Positions 8,329 to 16,700 of a stretch of DNA of 64,000 nt are shown here, piece by piece. The stretch's first letter is position 1. Every line of letters begins with the position of its first letter. The notes beneath the pieces are model-generated. The model ran no database searches. It had not been told where the DNA came from and saw nothing but the letters and a program-made list of their open reading frames with translations. The stretch is taken from contig NZ_FPAG01000004.1 in the NCBI RefSeq assembly GCF_900116365.1, positions 1 through 64,000 on the forward strand, given 5' to 3'. The position numbers and the translations under genes were made by a program. Source of the DNA: Zhouia amylolytica. GTDB lineage: Bacteria > Bacteroidota > Bacteroidia > Flavobacteriales > Flavobacteriaceae.

Positions 8329-10154
8329 GAAACGTTCTTTAAATGATTCCACCAATATTTTTTTAGTAAGGCACTCGTGAGTATCAGCACACCACACCAT
8401 ATGATCATGGCGGTATTTTCACGTAGCATAAAGTAAATAGGAATGACCACCTGGGCCATTTGCCAAATGATTCCGATCACTATGTTGAAACTATCCCGCT
8501 TAAAATCCTTGTTAGGTAGAAAATCCGGATCTTCTTCCATAACCTCCTTTTTGATCGGCCCCCAAAATCCCCATGGCCGTGTTTGGCGATAAAAAACTTT
8601 TACCTGATCGCGGTTCGGTAGCGGACGTAGGTAAGTCCCTATAATGCAACCGAAAAGTGAAAAAAGGAGAATGATAGGGAACACAAAAATATCTACATAC
8701 TCCGGGAAAAAGAAGAGCTTAATGGTAGAAGCTATGAGTCCGAAAAGCATTCCCCAAAAGTATCCCATTCCTGTAAATCGCCACCAGATCCATTTGAGTA
8801 CATTGGCCGCTACATACCCGCCATAGAGGGCCGAACTTAACCATAAGATGAGTTGGTTTAATGAACCCGCATTGAATCCGAAAATGATCCCAATCACAAC
8901 CAGTAGTAGGGAGGATAGAATACTGTAAAGTACCAGCCTTTTATCAGTAGCAGAAGGATTGATATATTTTTTATAAATGTCATTTACAATATAGGCAGGA
9001 GCAGAGTTAACAAAGGCCGCAAAAGTCCCCATGAAGGCAGCTAAAAATCCTGCCAGCATCAAGCCTTTTAATCCTACCGGAAGAAACTTATTGATGGCTA
9101 AAGGAAGTACCTGTTCAAAATCAATAGCATCACCCATAGCCATAATCTCAGGTCGCATAAGAACTAATGCAAGTACAGTGAAACCAATAATCATAAAATA
9201 GCGCGGCAGGTACAATACGCAAATGGTTAGAAAACTCATTTTTGCAGCTTCGGCCGGAGTTCTGGTAGCCAGGATACGTTGCATATCATAGCTCGGAACC
9301 GGACCGGCGGTAGATGCCAAAATACCTTTTAATACCATCAGAACAAACAGTAGCCCAAAGAGATCAAATCCGTCAGAAGCGATCTTGCTATTTACCTGAG
9401 GAAAGGCTGTGTTACTCCAGTCGAGATCCAGATTCCATCCAAAAAACAGCTCTTTCCAACCCCGGGGAACAATCGCCTCTACCGCACCCGCATCTACCAT
9501 ATTATAAGCTACGATCCCAACGCCGATACAGGCAATGGTCATGACCACAAATTGCATCACTTCAGTGGCTACCACGCTATGCATTCCCCCTTTAATGGTA
9601 TAAAGCGAGGTGAGTCCGCAGACAATCAGTGCATAGCTTTTGGCTGATGAAATCTGATACCCCAGGATCTCAAAACCCAGGTCCCACGGTAAGATTGCAG
9701 TACTGTATTTGCCGATACCTTCAAAAAAATAAGCGATGAATCCTAAAACGCTGATAACGGCAAAAATTACAATGATGATATGCGATAGTTTCGCCCCTTT
9801 GCCATCTCCAAAACGAAAGGTGATCCATTCGGCACCTGTCATTACGTTCGATCGACGCATCCAAATGGCCAGGTAAACAAAAACAAATACCTGGTTCCAA
9901 ACCGGCCATAGCCATGGAAGCCAGGCACTTTTCAGGCCGTAAACGAAAAGAATCCCTACCGTCCACATGGTTCCTGAAATATCGAACATCCCAGATGCAT
10001 TACTCAATCCGAGATAATACCATCGTAATTGATTACCCCCCAAAAAATATGAGGAAAGGTTTTTTGAAGCACGTCTGGAAAGATAAAAACCAAGTAGTAG
10101 TACTCCCACAATATAAGCCGCCACAATGGTAATATCCCAAAAATCAAGAGCCAT
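8325..10154 (-). CDS. Sodium:solute symporter (SSS family), likely sugar transporter
   Basis: A 609-residue inner-membrane protein with about 13-15 hydrophobic helices. N-terminal DFWDITIVAAYIVGVLLLG and SSYFLGGNQLRWYYLGLS are typical of sodium/solute symporters, and helix 2 has the usual small-residue SNASGMFDISGT segment. It is the first gene of the six-gene minus-strand operon and would bring the operon's substrate into the cytoplasm using the sodium gradient. There is no SusC/SusD pair in this locus, so outer-membrane entry must use porins or another system. A LacI-type regulator is divergent, 172 bases away. Confidence 0.92.
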   Translation of the reverse strand: MALDFWDITIVAAYIVGVLLLGFYLSRRASKNLSSYFLGGNQLRWYYLGLSNASGMFDISGTMWTVGILFVYGLKSAWLPWLWPVWNQVFVFVYLAIWMRRSNVMTGAEWITFRFGDGKGAKLSHIIIVIFAVISVLGFIAYFFEGIGKYSTAILPWDLGFEILGYQISSAKSYALIVCGLTSLYTIKGGMHSVVATEVMQFVVMTIACIGVGIVAYNMVDAGAVEAIVPRGWKELFFGWNLDLDWSNTAFPQVNSKIASDGFDLFGLLFVLMVLKGILASTAGPVPSYDMQRILATRTPAEAAKMSFLTICVLYLPRYFMIIGFTVLALVLMRPEIMAMGDAIDFEQVLPLAINKFLPVGLKGLMLAGFLAAFMGTFAAFVNSAPAYIVNDIYKKYINPSATDKRLVLYSILSSLLLVVIGIIFGFNAGSLNQLILWLSSALYGGYVAANVLKWIWWRFTGMGYFWGMLFGLIASTIKLFFFPEYVDIFVFPIILLFSLFGCIIGTYLRPLPNRDQVKVFYRQTRPWGFWGPIKKEVMEEDPDFLPNKDFKRDSFNIVIGIIWQMAQVVIPIYFMLRENTAMIIWCGVLILTSALLKKYWWNHLKNVS

Positions 10155-10254
10155 ATAAGTTCAATTCTTTTGTAAGAATGGATACACCATTCGGGTTAAA
10201 ATATACTTTCGATCACCTCAATAAAAACAGTTAAATTGTAAAAATAATTTAAAG

Positions 10255-10268
10255 TGTTCACGAGCACA
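10255..10268. promoter_or_regulatory. Candidate LacI-family operator
   Basis: TGTTCACGAGCACA is an imperfect 14-base palindrome with the central CG typical of LacI-family sites. It lies in the 172-base gap between the divergent symporter operon and the LacI-type regulator gene. On the minus strand a flavobacterial -7-like TATATTTG follows closely, so bound regulator could block the operon promoter. Confidence 0.5.
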
Positions 10269-10326
10269 GTTATCAAATATATACAAATTTTGTATTTTCG
10301 TTGAAGTTTTTTCATAAATCTGATGA

Positions 10327-11355
10327 ATGATCAAAAAGAATTATACCCTAAAAGAAATAGCTAACCTTGCCGAAGTATCCAGAGGCACGGTAGATCGTGT
10401 TATTCATAACCGGGGAAAGGTTTCTACAGAGGCCAGAAGAAAAGTAGAGCAGGTGCTTGATGATATTGATTATCAGCCTAACCTCATTGCCCAATCCCTT
10501 AAAAGTCATAAAAATTATGTTATAGGAGTGCTCATTCCCAACGATCAGGAAGGTGAATATTGGCAGCAATGTGCACATGGGGTCCGCAAAGCAGAAGTTG
10601 AATTAAGACAGTTTGGGATTTCTCTGCTTTATTTTCGGTATACCAGTACACGGAATGATTTTGAAAAGCAATTATCAAAAGCAATTAATAAAGGTCTTGA
10701 TGCCATACTCATGGTGCCCATTTACACGGATTCCCTTACACATTTATACGATCGGTTGGAAGATTTACAAATTCCCATAGCACTTCTAAATACAGAACTG
10801 ACAGATCGAAAACACAAGATATTTTTAGGACAAGCCAATACAAAGAGTGGGAGGCTGGCCGGACAGCTGATGGATTATCTGGTAAAAGATATGGATCAGG
10901 GTACTTTGCTGGTTATGCACCTCGGAATCAAATCCGGACATTCATTGCATCTGGAAGAAAAGGAAAACGGATTTAAAGCATATTTTGCCGAGAAATATGA
11001 AAATCCCAAGATCGAGGTGGTTAGTTCGTCAGATGATACAGCTATTACCAATCTACCAATAGACCTGTCTGAGGTTTCAGGCATATTTGTGACCACCTCT
11101 AAAATTCATTTATTGAGTAATCTTTTAAAGCAATATCCTAAGATTAAGACCATAGGGTATGACCTTATTCCTAAAAATATAGAGAATCTTATAAAGGGTA
11201 AAATCGATATCCTGTTAAATCAAAAACCGGAAGCACAGGCCTATAGGGGAATCACCGCCTTGTCAGATCATTTGCTCTATAATAAGGACATCCCCAACCG
11301 AAAGCTTTTTCCGGTAGATATTGTGGTATCTGAAAATGTAGATGAATTTATTTAA
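10327..11355 (+). CDS. LacI-family transcriptional regulator
   Basis: A 342-residue protein. Residues ~6-27 (YTLKEIANLAEVSRGTVDRVI) form the classic LacI helix-turn-helix, followed by the hinge region (YQPNLIAQSL) and a periplasmic-binding-protein-like ligand domain (IGVLIPNDQEGEYW onward). It is divergent from the symporter/epimerase/hydrolase operon and presumably controls it, with the palindrome at 10255-10268 as candidate operator. LacI control is less usual than HTCS, SusR or sigma/anti-sigma control for glycan loci in this phylum. Start at ATG 10327; an ATG at 10323 is in another frame. Confidence 0.92.
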   Translation: MIKKNYTLKEIANLAEVSRGTVDRVIHNRGKVSTEARRKVEQVLDDIDYQPNLIAQSLKSHKNYVIGVLIPNDQEGEYWQQCAHGVRKAEVELRQFGISLLYFRYTSTRNDFEKQLSKAINKGLDAILMVPIYTDSLTHLYDRLEDLQIPIALLNTELTDRKHKIFLGQANTKSGRLAGQLMDYLVKDMDQGTLLVMHLGIKSGHSLHLEEKENGFKAYFAEKYENPKIEVVSSSDDTAITNLPIDLSEVSGIFVTTSKIHLLSNLLKQYPKIKTIGYDLIPKNIENLIKGKIDILLNQKPEAQAYRGITALSDHLLYNKDIPNRKLFPVDIVVSENVDEFI

Positions 11356-11402
11356 ACATATAATTCCATATTAGGAAAACCGATGAAATGCTAGTTCAAT
11401 AG

Positions 11403-11423
11403 ATTCCGCAATAAATTCGGAAT
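11403..11423. repeat. 21-bp palindromic repeat (module B)
   Basis: ATTCCGCAATAAATTCGGAAT followed by GACA. Confidence 0.75.
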
Positions 11424-11457
11424 GACAAAGAAGTGCAGAATGAAAATCAGGGCATAA

Positions 11458-11497
11458 AACAATTTCCCCTTTAGGGGTGCAGGGGTAAGAAATTGTT
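11458..11497. repeat. ~40-bp hairpin repeat (module C)
   Basis: AACAATTTCCCC..AGGGG..AGAAATTGTT, directly ahead of a full module D. Confidence 0.75.
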
Positions 11498-11505
11498 TTT
11501 GGCAA

Positions 11506-11609
11506 CGCCATTGCGAGCCTTGCCCTAGCAGGGCGTGGCAATCTCTTCAATAATAGTTACTATCCTTCAAAAGATCGCCGCACTACACTTCGTTCCGTTC
11601 GCGATGACG
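11506..11609. repeat. 104-bp palindromic repeat (module D)
   Basis: Full copy with the same outer (CG(T/C)CATTGCGA/TCGCGATGACG) and inner arms as 1641-1744. Confidence 0.85.
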
Positions 11610-11639
11610 GTTTGTTAGGATTAACCTTATAATTAAATT

Positions 11640-11792
11640 CGCCCTAGGCTGTGGCAGGCTGGGCCCCGCTATTTGCAGAACACGTGAAATTATCTGCTGT
11701 TTGAGGCAAAGTGGCGAGTTCAGATAATTTAGTGTTCAAAAAACTAGCGGGTAGCCGAACAGCTAAGGCTAGCGTTTTTTGATTCTTTTTTT
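11640..11792. repeat. 153-bp structured element, copy E2
   Basis: Second copy of the element at 596-748, with three visible mismatches. The following ~30 bases (GGCAATGCAAAAAAG..) are also shared between the copies. Confidence 0.8.
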
Positions 11793-11888
11793 GGCAATGC
11801 AAAAAAGAATAAAGACGAAACATGTTATTGACATTCAGTTCGACAATTCCCAATCAGGAAAAAAACAGATCAAACAATGGAATAACAG

Positions 11889-11909
11889 TTTCCGCAATAA
11901 ATTCGGAAT
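11889..11909. repeat. 21-bp palindromic repeat (module B)
   Basis: TTTCCGCAATAAATTCGGAAT followed by GACA. Confidence 0.7.
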
Positions 11910-11927
11910 GACAGCAAGATTAAAAAA

Positions 11928-11967
11928 ACAATTTCCCCCTTTAGGGGTGCAGGGGTAAGAAATTGTT
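11928..11967. repeat. ~40-bp hairpin repeat (module C)
   Basis: Same sequence as the copy at 11458, with one extra C in the run. Confidence 0.75.
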
Positions 11968-11975
11968 TTTGGCAA

Positions 11976-12079
11976 CGTCATTGCGAGCCTCGCAATAGTA
12001 AGGCGTGGCAATCTCTTCAACAATAGTTACTATCCTTCAAAAGATCGCCGCACGACACTTTTTTCCATTCGCGATGACG
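11976..12079. repeat. 104-bp palindromic repeat (module D)
   Basis: Full copy, exactly 470 bases after the start of the previous D. Confidence 0.85.
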
Positions 12080-12131
12080 GTTTGTTTGCAGTGGATTTGT
12101 ATTAAGTTAAAAGATGTTGATTGGAGTCTAT

Positions 12132-12240
12132 CCCCGTCGGCAGTATATATGAATTTAATCCGTTAAAAATGGTCGAAGCCTTGGAGACCATTTAGGATAA
12201 AATCCATGGTTTTGCGATAGCAAAAATACCTCTCGACGGG
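12132..12240. repeat. 109-bp structured intergenic element, copy A2
   Basis: Same length and fold as 105-213; one or two substitutions. It is followed by the CTTTGGTTCGTTTCTTTTGG..CAAAAGAAATGAATAAA tail, itself partly palindromic. Confidence 0.85.
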
Positions 12241-12363
12241 CGTCCTTTTCTTTGGTTCGTTTCTTTTGGACGATCAAAAGAAATGAATAAAAATAAACAT
12301 GCCCGTTAAATTAATTAAGACAATTCCTTACTAAATAAAAAAGATCAAACATAGAATCAATAG

Positions 12364-12384
12364 ATTCCGCAACAAGTGCGGAAT
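12364..12384. repeat. 21-bp palindromic repeat (module B)
   Basis: ATTCCGCAACAAGTGCGGAAT, a near-perfect palindrome. A second half-copy (TACGGAATGACA) follows at once. Confidence 0.75.
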
Positions 12385-12417
12385 GACAAAAAAATACGGA
12401 ATGACAAAAGGAAGAAA

Positions 12418-12457
12418 ACAATTTCCCCCTTTAGGGGTGCAGGGGTAAGAAATTGTT
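12418..12457. repeat. ~40-bp hairpin repeat (module C)
   Basis: Same sequence as the 11928 copy. Confidence 0.75.
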
Positions 12458-12465
12458 TTTGGCAA

Positions 12466-12530
12466 CGCCATTGCGAGCCTTGCCCTAGCAGGGCGTGGCA
12501 ATCTCTTAAATAGTAGTTGTTATCCTTCAA
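12466..12530. repeat. Truncated module D joined to a degenerate module B
   Basis: The left ~65 bases of the 104-bp repeat run into ATAGATTCTTAACAAGTACGGAACGACA, a decayed 21-bp unit at about 12535-12555. The junction looks like a recombination or deletion product. Confidence 0.65.
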
Positions 12531-12644
12531 ATAGATTCTTAACAAGTACGGAACGACAAAAGGAATTACAGAAAGTAACTAAACAATTACCCCTCCCTGG
12601 CTGGTGCGAGCATCTTACTTGTGTCATTCACCTCAATACTTACC

Positions 12645-12663
12645 CCTACGTAAAATATGTAGG
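12645..12663. promoter_or_regulatory. Candidate regulatory palindrome upstream of the surface-structure locus
   Basis: CCTACGTAAAATATGTAGG is an imperfect 19-base inverted repeat, followed by a related TATACGTATTTTATTTGG. It lies ~130 bases before the first gene of the cluster. The cluster contains a NarL-type two-component system that could bind it; this is inference. Confidence 0.3.
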
Positions 12664-12794
12664 TCTATACGTATTTTATTTGGTTGCATACAGAATTAAC
12701 TTGCAATCCGTATTTGGAACCCCAAAAAGAATTACTTCGAGACCCCTGATAAGTATTAGGAATATTAAATGAACGAAACCAAATAAATACTTAT

Positions 12795-13166
12795 ATGTTT
12801 AACATCAAAATCATTAACAATTTTCGGTATTCCGGTACCTTACGAAAAACTGACGAAAGTGATGAGTGGGTTATTAATCATAACCATACCGCAGAAAAGA
12901 ACGATTTAAAATCTGCTTTGCTTCAAATCTATACTATCGGTCAGGTTGCCTTCCTCGATTTAGGTGAAAAGAAAATAGAAAATTACCCTTACCCAACGGA
13001 AAAGTACGGACTCTTAATTCGCTGTCATAGCACTGAAGTATACTATCGTTATGAAGAAAAAGGAGATATCATTCTTACAATAGATGAGCTGGGCTGTTAT
13101 AGTATAGAAGTACAGAACGGTACAGCAGTTGAAATTAAATTACCCGAATTATCAATTAAAAACTAA
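12795..13166 (+). CDS. Hypothetical protein upstream of tail-collar gene
   Basis: A 123-residue, probably cytoplasmic protein with no signal peptide or membrane segment. I do not recognise the family. It is rich in beta-prone segments, is slightly acidic, and ends just 4 bases before the start of the tail-collar gene, so the two are likely co-translated. Given the partner, a chaperone or accessory role for the tail-collar protein is possible but unproven. Confidence 0.65.
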   Translation: MFNIKIINNFRYSGTLRKTDESDEWVINHNHTAEKNDLKSALLQIYTIGQVAFLDLGEKKIENYPYPTEKYGLLIRCHSTEVYYRYEEKGDIILTIDELGCYSIEVQNGTAVEIKLPELSIKN

Positions 13167-13170
13167 AATT

Positions 13171-13695
13171 ATGGATGGCTATATAGGAGAAATTAAATTT
13201 TTTGCAGGTGATTTTCCTCCAAGAGGATGGGCTTTTTGCCATGGACAGCTTATGGCGGTAAGTCAATATAGTGGATTGTTTGCAGTAATAGGTAATAGGT
13301 ATGGAGGTAATGGCGGCTCCTCCTTCAAGTTACCCGATCTAAGAGGCAGGATGCCGATTGGTGTAGGTAGTGGTCCGGGGCTATCTGTCTACAAGGAAGG
13401 AGACCACGGAGGAATGGAATCAGTCCCTTTAACAGTCGATCAAATGCCAAAGCATTCTCATAAAGCTTCTACCAATGCATCGGATGGTGGGGGAATTGGC
13501 GGAACAACTCAGGAGGTAACTAAAAACTACTGGGCAAAAGGAGGTACCTATGCGACCTCAAAAAGTACCACTATGGCAGAAGATGCGGTTTCTATTGAAA
13601 ACGCCGGAGAAGGACAGGCACATGAAAACCGCCCCCCTTATACAGCCCTGAACTTTATAATATGCCTAATTGGAGCTTTTCCAGATCGATCGTAA
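13171..13695 (+). CDS. Phage-tail-collar domain protein (microcystin-dependent protein-like)
   Basis: Start chosen at ATG 13171, giving MDGYIGEIKFFAGDFPPRGW, the standard N-terminus of these proteins. A longer reading would overlap the gene before it. The 174-residue protein has the tail-collar hallmarks WAFCHGQLM, LPDLRGRMPIG and MPKHSH, and a Gly/Ser-rich variable middle, ending with ENRPPYTALNFIICL. The family occurs in phage tail fibres but also as stand-alone chromosomal proteins in many bacteria, often in pairs or triplets. No other phage genes are nearby, so prophage origin is unlikely. Its neighbour is a giant T9SS adhesin, suggesting a surface role. Confidence 0.85.
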   Translation: MDGYIGEIKFFAGDFPPRGWAFCHGQLMAVSQYSGLFAVIGNRYGGNGGSSFKLPDLRGRMPIGVGSGPGLSVYKEGDHGGMESVPLTVDQMPKHSHKASTNASDGGGIGGTTQEVTKNYWAKGGTYATSKSTTMAEDAVSIENAGEGQAHENRPPYTALNFIICLIGAFPDRS

Positions 13696-13710
13696 AGCAA
13701 ATAATATAGG

Positions 13711-13762
13711 AAACAACGACCTGAAAACTATGTCAATTATAGGTTTCAGGTTGCTTTGTTGT
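13711..13762 (+). terminator. Hairpin after tail-collar gene
   Basis: AACAACGACCTGAAAAC pairs, with bulges, with GTTTCAGGTTGCTTTGTTGTT. The 3' arm is T-rich but there is no clean U run. It may end or attenuate transcription before the adhesin gene. Confidence 0.4.
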
Positions 13763-13795
13763 TTAAGCATAAACAGTATAAAAACGGTAGCCAGA

Positions 13796-16700
13796 ATGAA
13801 ACATGATACGACTTTAAGGAATAAAAGACAATGGATCCTTTTGTTGTGTATAATACTTACAGGAGGGATATACGCACAAACCCTTAATTTTGATATGGAC
13901 GATGCTGTTGTTTATAACAGTGGGGAATATATCAGTCAATCAGTAACCTCCGGGGCCGACACTTATACCATCGAAGTAAGGCATGCCACCTATACAGACA
14001 GAGCCCTATTAACCGATTTAGGAGGAGGAAATCAAGTTTTTTATTTTCAGGCGGGAGGAGACACCAATCCATGGGTAATTACTTTTACCAAAAACGGGAC
14101 CCCAACCGAGTTTACCTTAAACAGCATGCGCTATTATGCGTATAATGATGATGAAATAAGCCTGGTAAACCAGGATAACAATATTATTGCAGCTGCTACC
14201 GCCTATGGATCAGGAACTAATGGCACTGTAACTATTACTAACACTGCTAATGCAACAAACATCAGTAGTTTTAAGATTCTTCCCGAAACCACTGTTACCC
14301 TCAATAACTACGGCTTCGATAATATCAATGTTAGCTTTCCGGCAACCAACACAGCACCAGTAATTGGAGGAACAACTGCTAGTCAGAGTGTAAATGACAA
14401 CAGTACAATCTCGCCTTTTTCTAATATTACAACAACAGATGCTGATGGATATAACTTATCTGCAACCATTACTTTAGATGATAATGCAAAAGGGCTATTG
14501 ACAGGTACCGGGCTTTCTGGTTCTGGACCATATACTATTGCAAGTACTACTCCTGCCGACTTACAAACAAAGTTAAGAGCGTTATCTTATAACCCTACAG
14601 ACAACAGAACATCAACCTCAGAAACTACAACTTTTACAGTAGTCATAAATGACGGAGCTGATACCGATACCGATAATACAACAACGGTCATTTCAAATGC
14701 TGTTGCTCCTGTTGTAATGGATGTTAACGTACCCTCCAACGCTACTTATACTGCCGGTCAAAATTTAGATTTTACCGTTAACTTTAACGAAAGTATTAAT
14801 GTAGCTACCACAGGAGGAATTCCTCAAATAGCTATTACTATTGGATCAACTATACGCTATGCAACTTATATCGCTGGTAGCGGGACAAGCTCTTTAGTTT
14901 TTAGATATACAATACAATCAGGAGATATAGATACAGATGGTGTAGCAATAGGAGCATTAACTGCAAGTGGAGGCACTTTAAGAGATTCTGGGGAGAAAGA
15001 TGCCAACCTTACCTTAAATAATATTGGTATTACAACTGCAGTTTTGGTTGATGCTATACCACCGCCTTGTTCAGCGGCCACGCGCTTATATGTAGATAGC
15101 AACGCCACCACAGGCAGCAACGATGGTACCTCTTGGACAAATGCCTTTACCAATTTACAAGATGCGCTAAACTGTATCGATGAAGGAGAAGAAATTTGGG
15201 TTGCCTCGGGCACGTATCACCCTAACTCAGCACCCGGGACAACACTTACTAACCCTACGGAGTTTTATTTCTGGATGAATAAAAATATCAAACTCAAAGG
15301 GAGTTATAACCCAGCTACTAATACCCAGGATTTTACAAATCCATCCATACTATCGGGCGACTTAGGTACTACAAATACGGTACATGTATTAGTTACCACT
15401 AACCTTAACAATACAGCTCTTGTTGAAGGTTTTACTATTACAAAAGGGGCTGCGATATATCATTCAGGAACGATAACTATTGGCGGGCAAGTAATACATT
15501 ATAATAGAGGAGGAGGGATATACAATGCTTCTTCATCTCCAATTTTTAAGAATATTACCATTAGTGAAAACAAAGCTCAATATGGTGGCGGTGGAATGTA
15601 TAATGATTCCTCTTCACCAGCTATTGTAAATTTGTTGTCTATTAACAATACAGTAAGAGGGAGATACGGAGGAAATAGTGATAGCAATGCCTACGGAGGC
15701 GGTATGCTTAATTCGGCTTCTTCACCAACTATTACAAATGCTACTTTTGCTTATAATACGGTCAGGGGAGGAGATGGAGAAATGGTTGTACCCGGAGTAG
15801 GAAAAGACGGTGGTAGTGGTCATGGTGGGGGTATACATAACGAAGCTAATTCTTTGGCAACTATCACCAATACAGTGTTTATATATAATAGTGCTGCTGG
15901 TGGTGGTTCTCAATTTGGTTCAGCCGGAGCTGGCTATGGAGCTGGGATATTCAATGAAAGTTCTCCTTCAAGCTTAGTTAATGTTACTTTTAATAACAAC
16001 TCAGCTACCACCAACGGTGGCGGAATGCATAGTAATGCCTCTAATACAACGCTATATAATACTGTTTTTTACGGAAATGGCGCCGATATATCCTCTTCAG
16101 GGGGGAGTACATTTATGGGAGCTGATAATTTTTCTGAAAATTACACTGGTACTGGCTTTACTCAACTTACAGCTAATCCTTTTTTAGCTCCTGCTTTGCC
16201 TAAAGGAAAAGATGGTATCTGGGCTACCCCGGATGATGGCTTACGTTTGATAGCCACAAGTCCTGGAATAGATGCGGGAAATAACGCCAACCTCCCTACT
16301 GACAGTTTTGATTTGGATGGCGATGGCAATACCACCGAAAGTATTCCCTATGATATTGCAGGAGAAGATCGCGTGCAAAACACAATAGTAAACATCGGCG
16401 CTTATGAAGGTGTAGTCAGTTGTCCATATCCAACGGCTACCACACTTTATGTCAATGCTTCGGTAAGTGGCGGTACAAATGACGGTAGCTCGTGGGCCAA
16501 TGCCTATAATAATTTGCAAGATGCTATTTGGCAAACATATATATGCTCCAATATCACCGAAATATGGGTCGCTAAAGGCACCTATAAACCCTTAAATGAA
16601 ACTACACCCATTGAAATTCCTGAAGGTGTTAGTCTTTACGGCGGTTTTGCAGGCACAGAAACTGCTCTAAGCAATAGAGATTGGACAGCAAACCAAACCA

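Larger units (their letters stand above)
11356..12794. other. Gene-free repeat array
   Basis: No gene supported. Reading left to right: module B, C, D, E, a shared linker, then B, C, D, A, linker, B, C, half D and a degenerate B. The last ~230 bases, before the gene at 12795, are unique sequence. Short open frames here run through the repeats and are not credible. Confidence 0.8.

Noticed and set aside
11644-12545. Minus-strand short ORFs across the repeat array
   Set aside because: They are translations of modules A-E; similar frames recur wherever the repeats do, without signal, motif or conserved start.
11356-12560. Repeated units with regular spacing, considered as a CRISPR array or integron
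   Set aside because: The units are several different modules 21-153 bp long, there are no equal-length unique spacers, and no cas or integrase genes are present.
13129-13170. Upstream extension of the tail-collar gene
   Set aside because: It would overlap the preceding gene; the family's standard N-terminus begins at ATG 13171.
13171-13695. Tail-collar protein as evidence of a prophage
   Set aside because: No capsid, portal, terminase, integrase or lysis genes are nearby, and such proteins are common outside phages.
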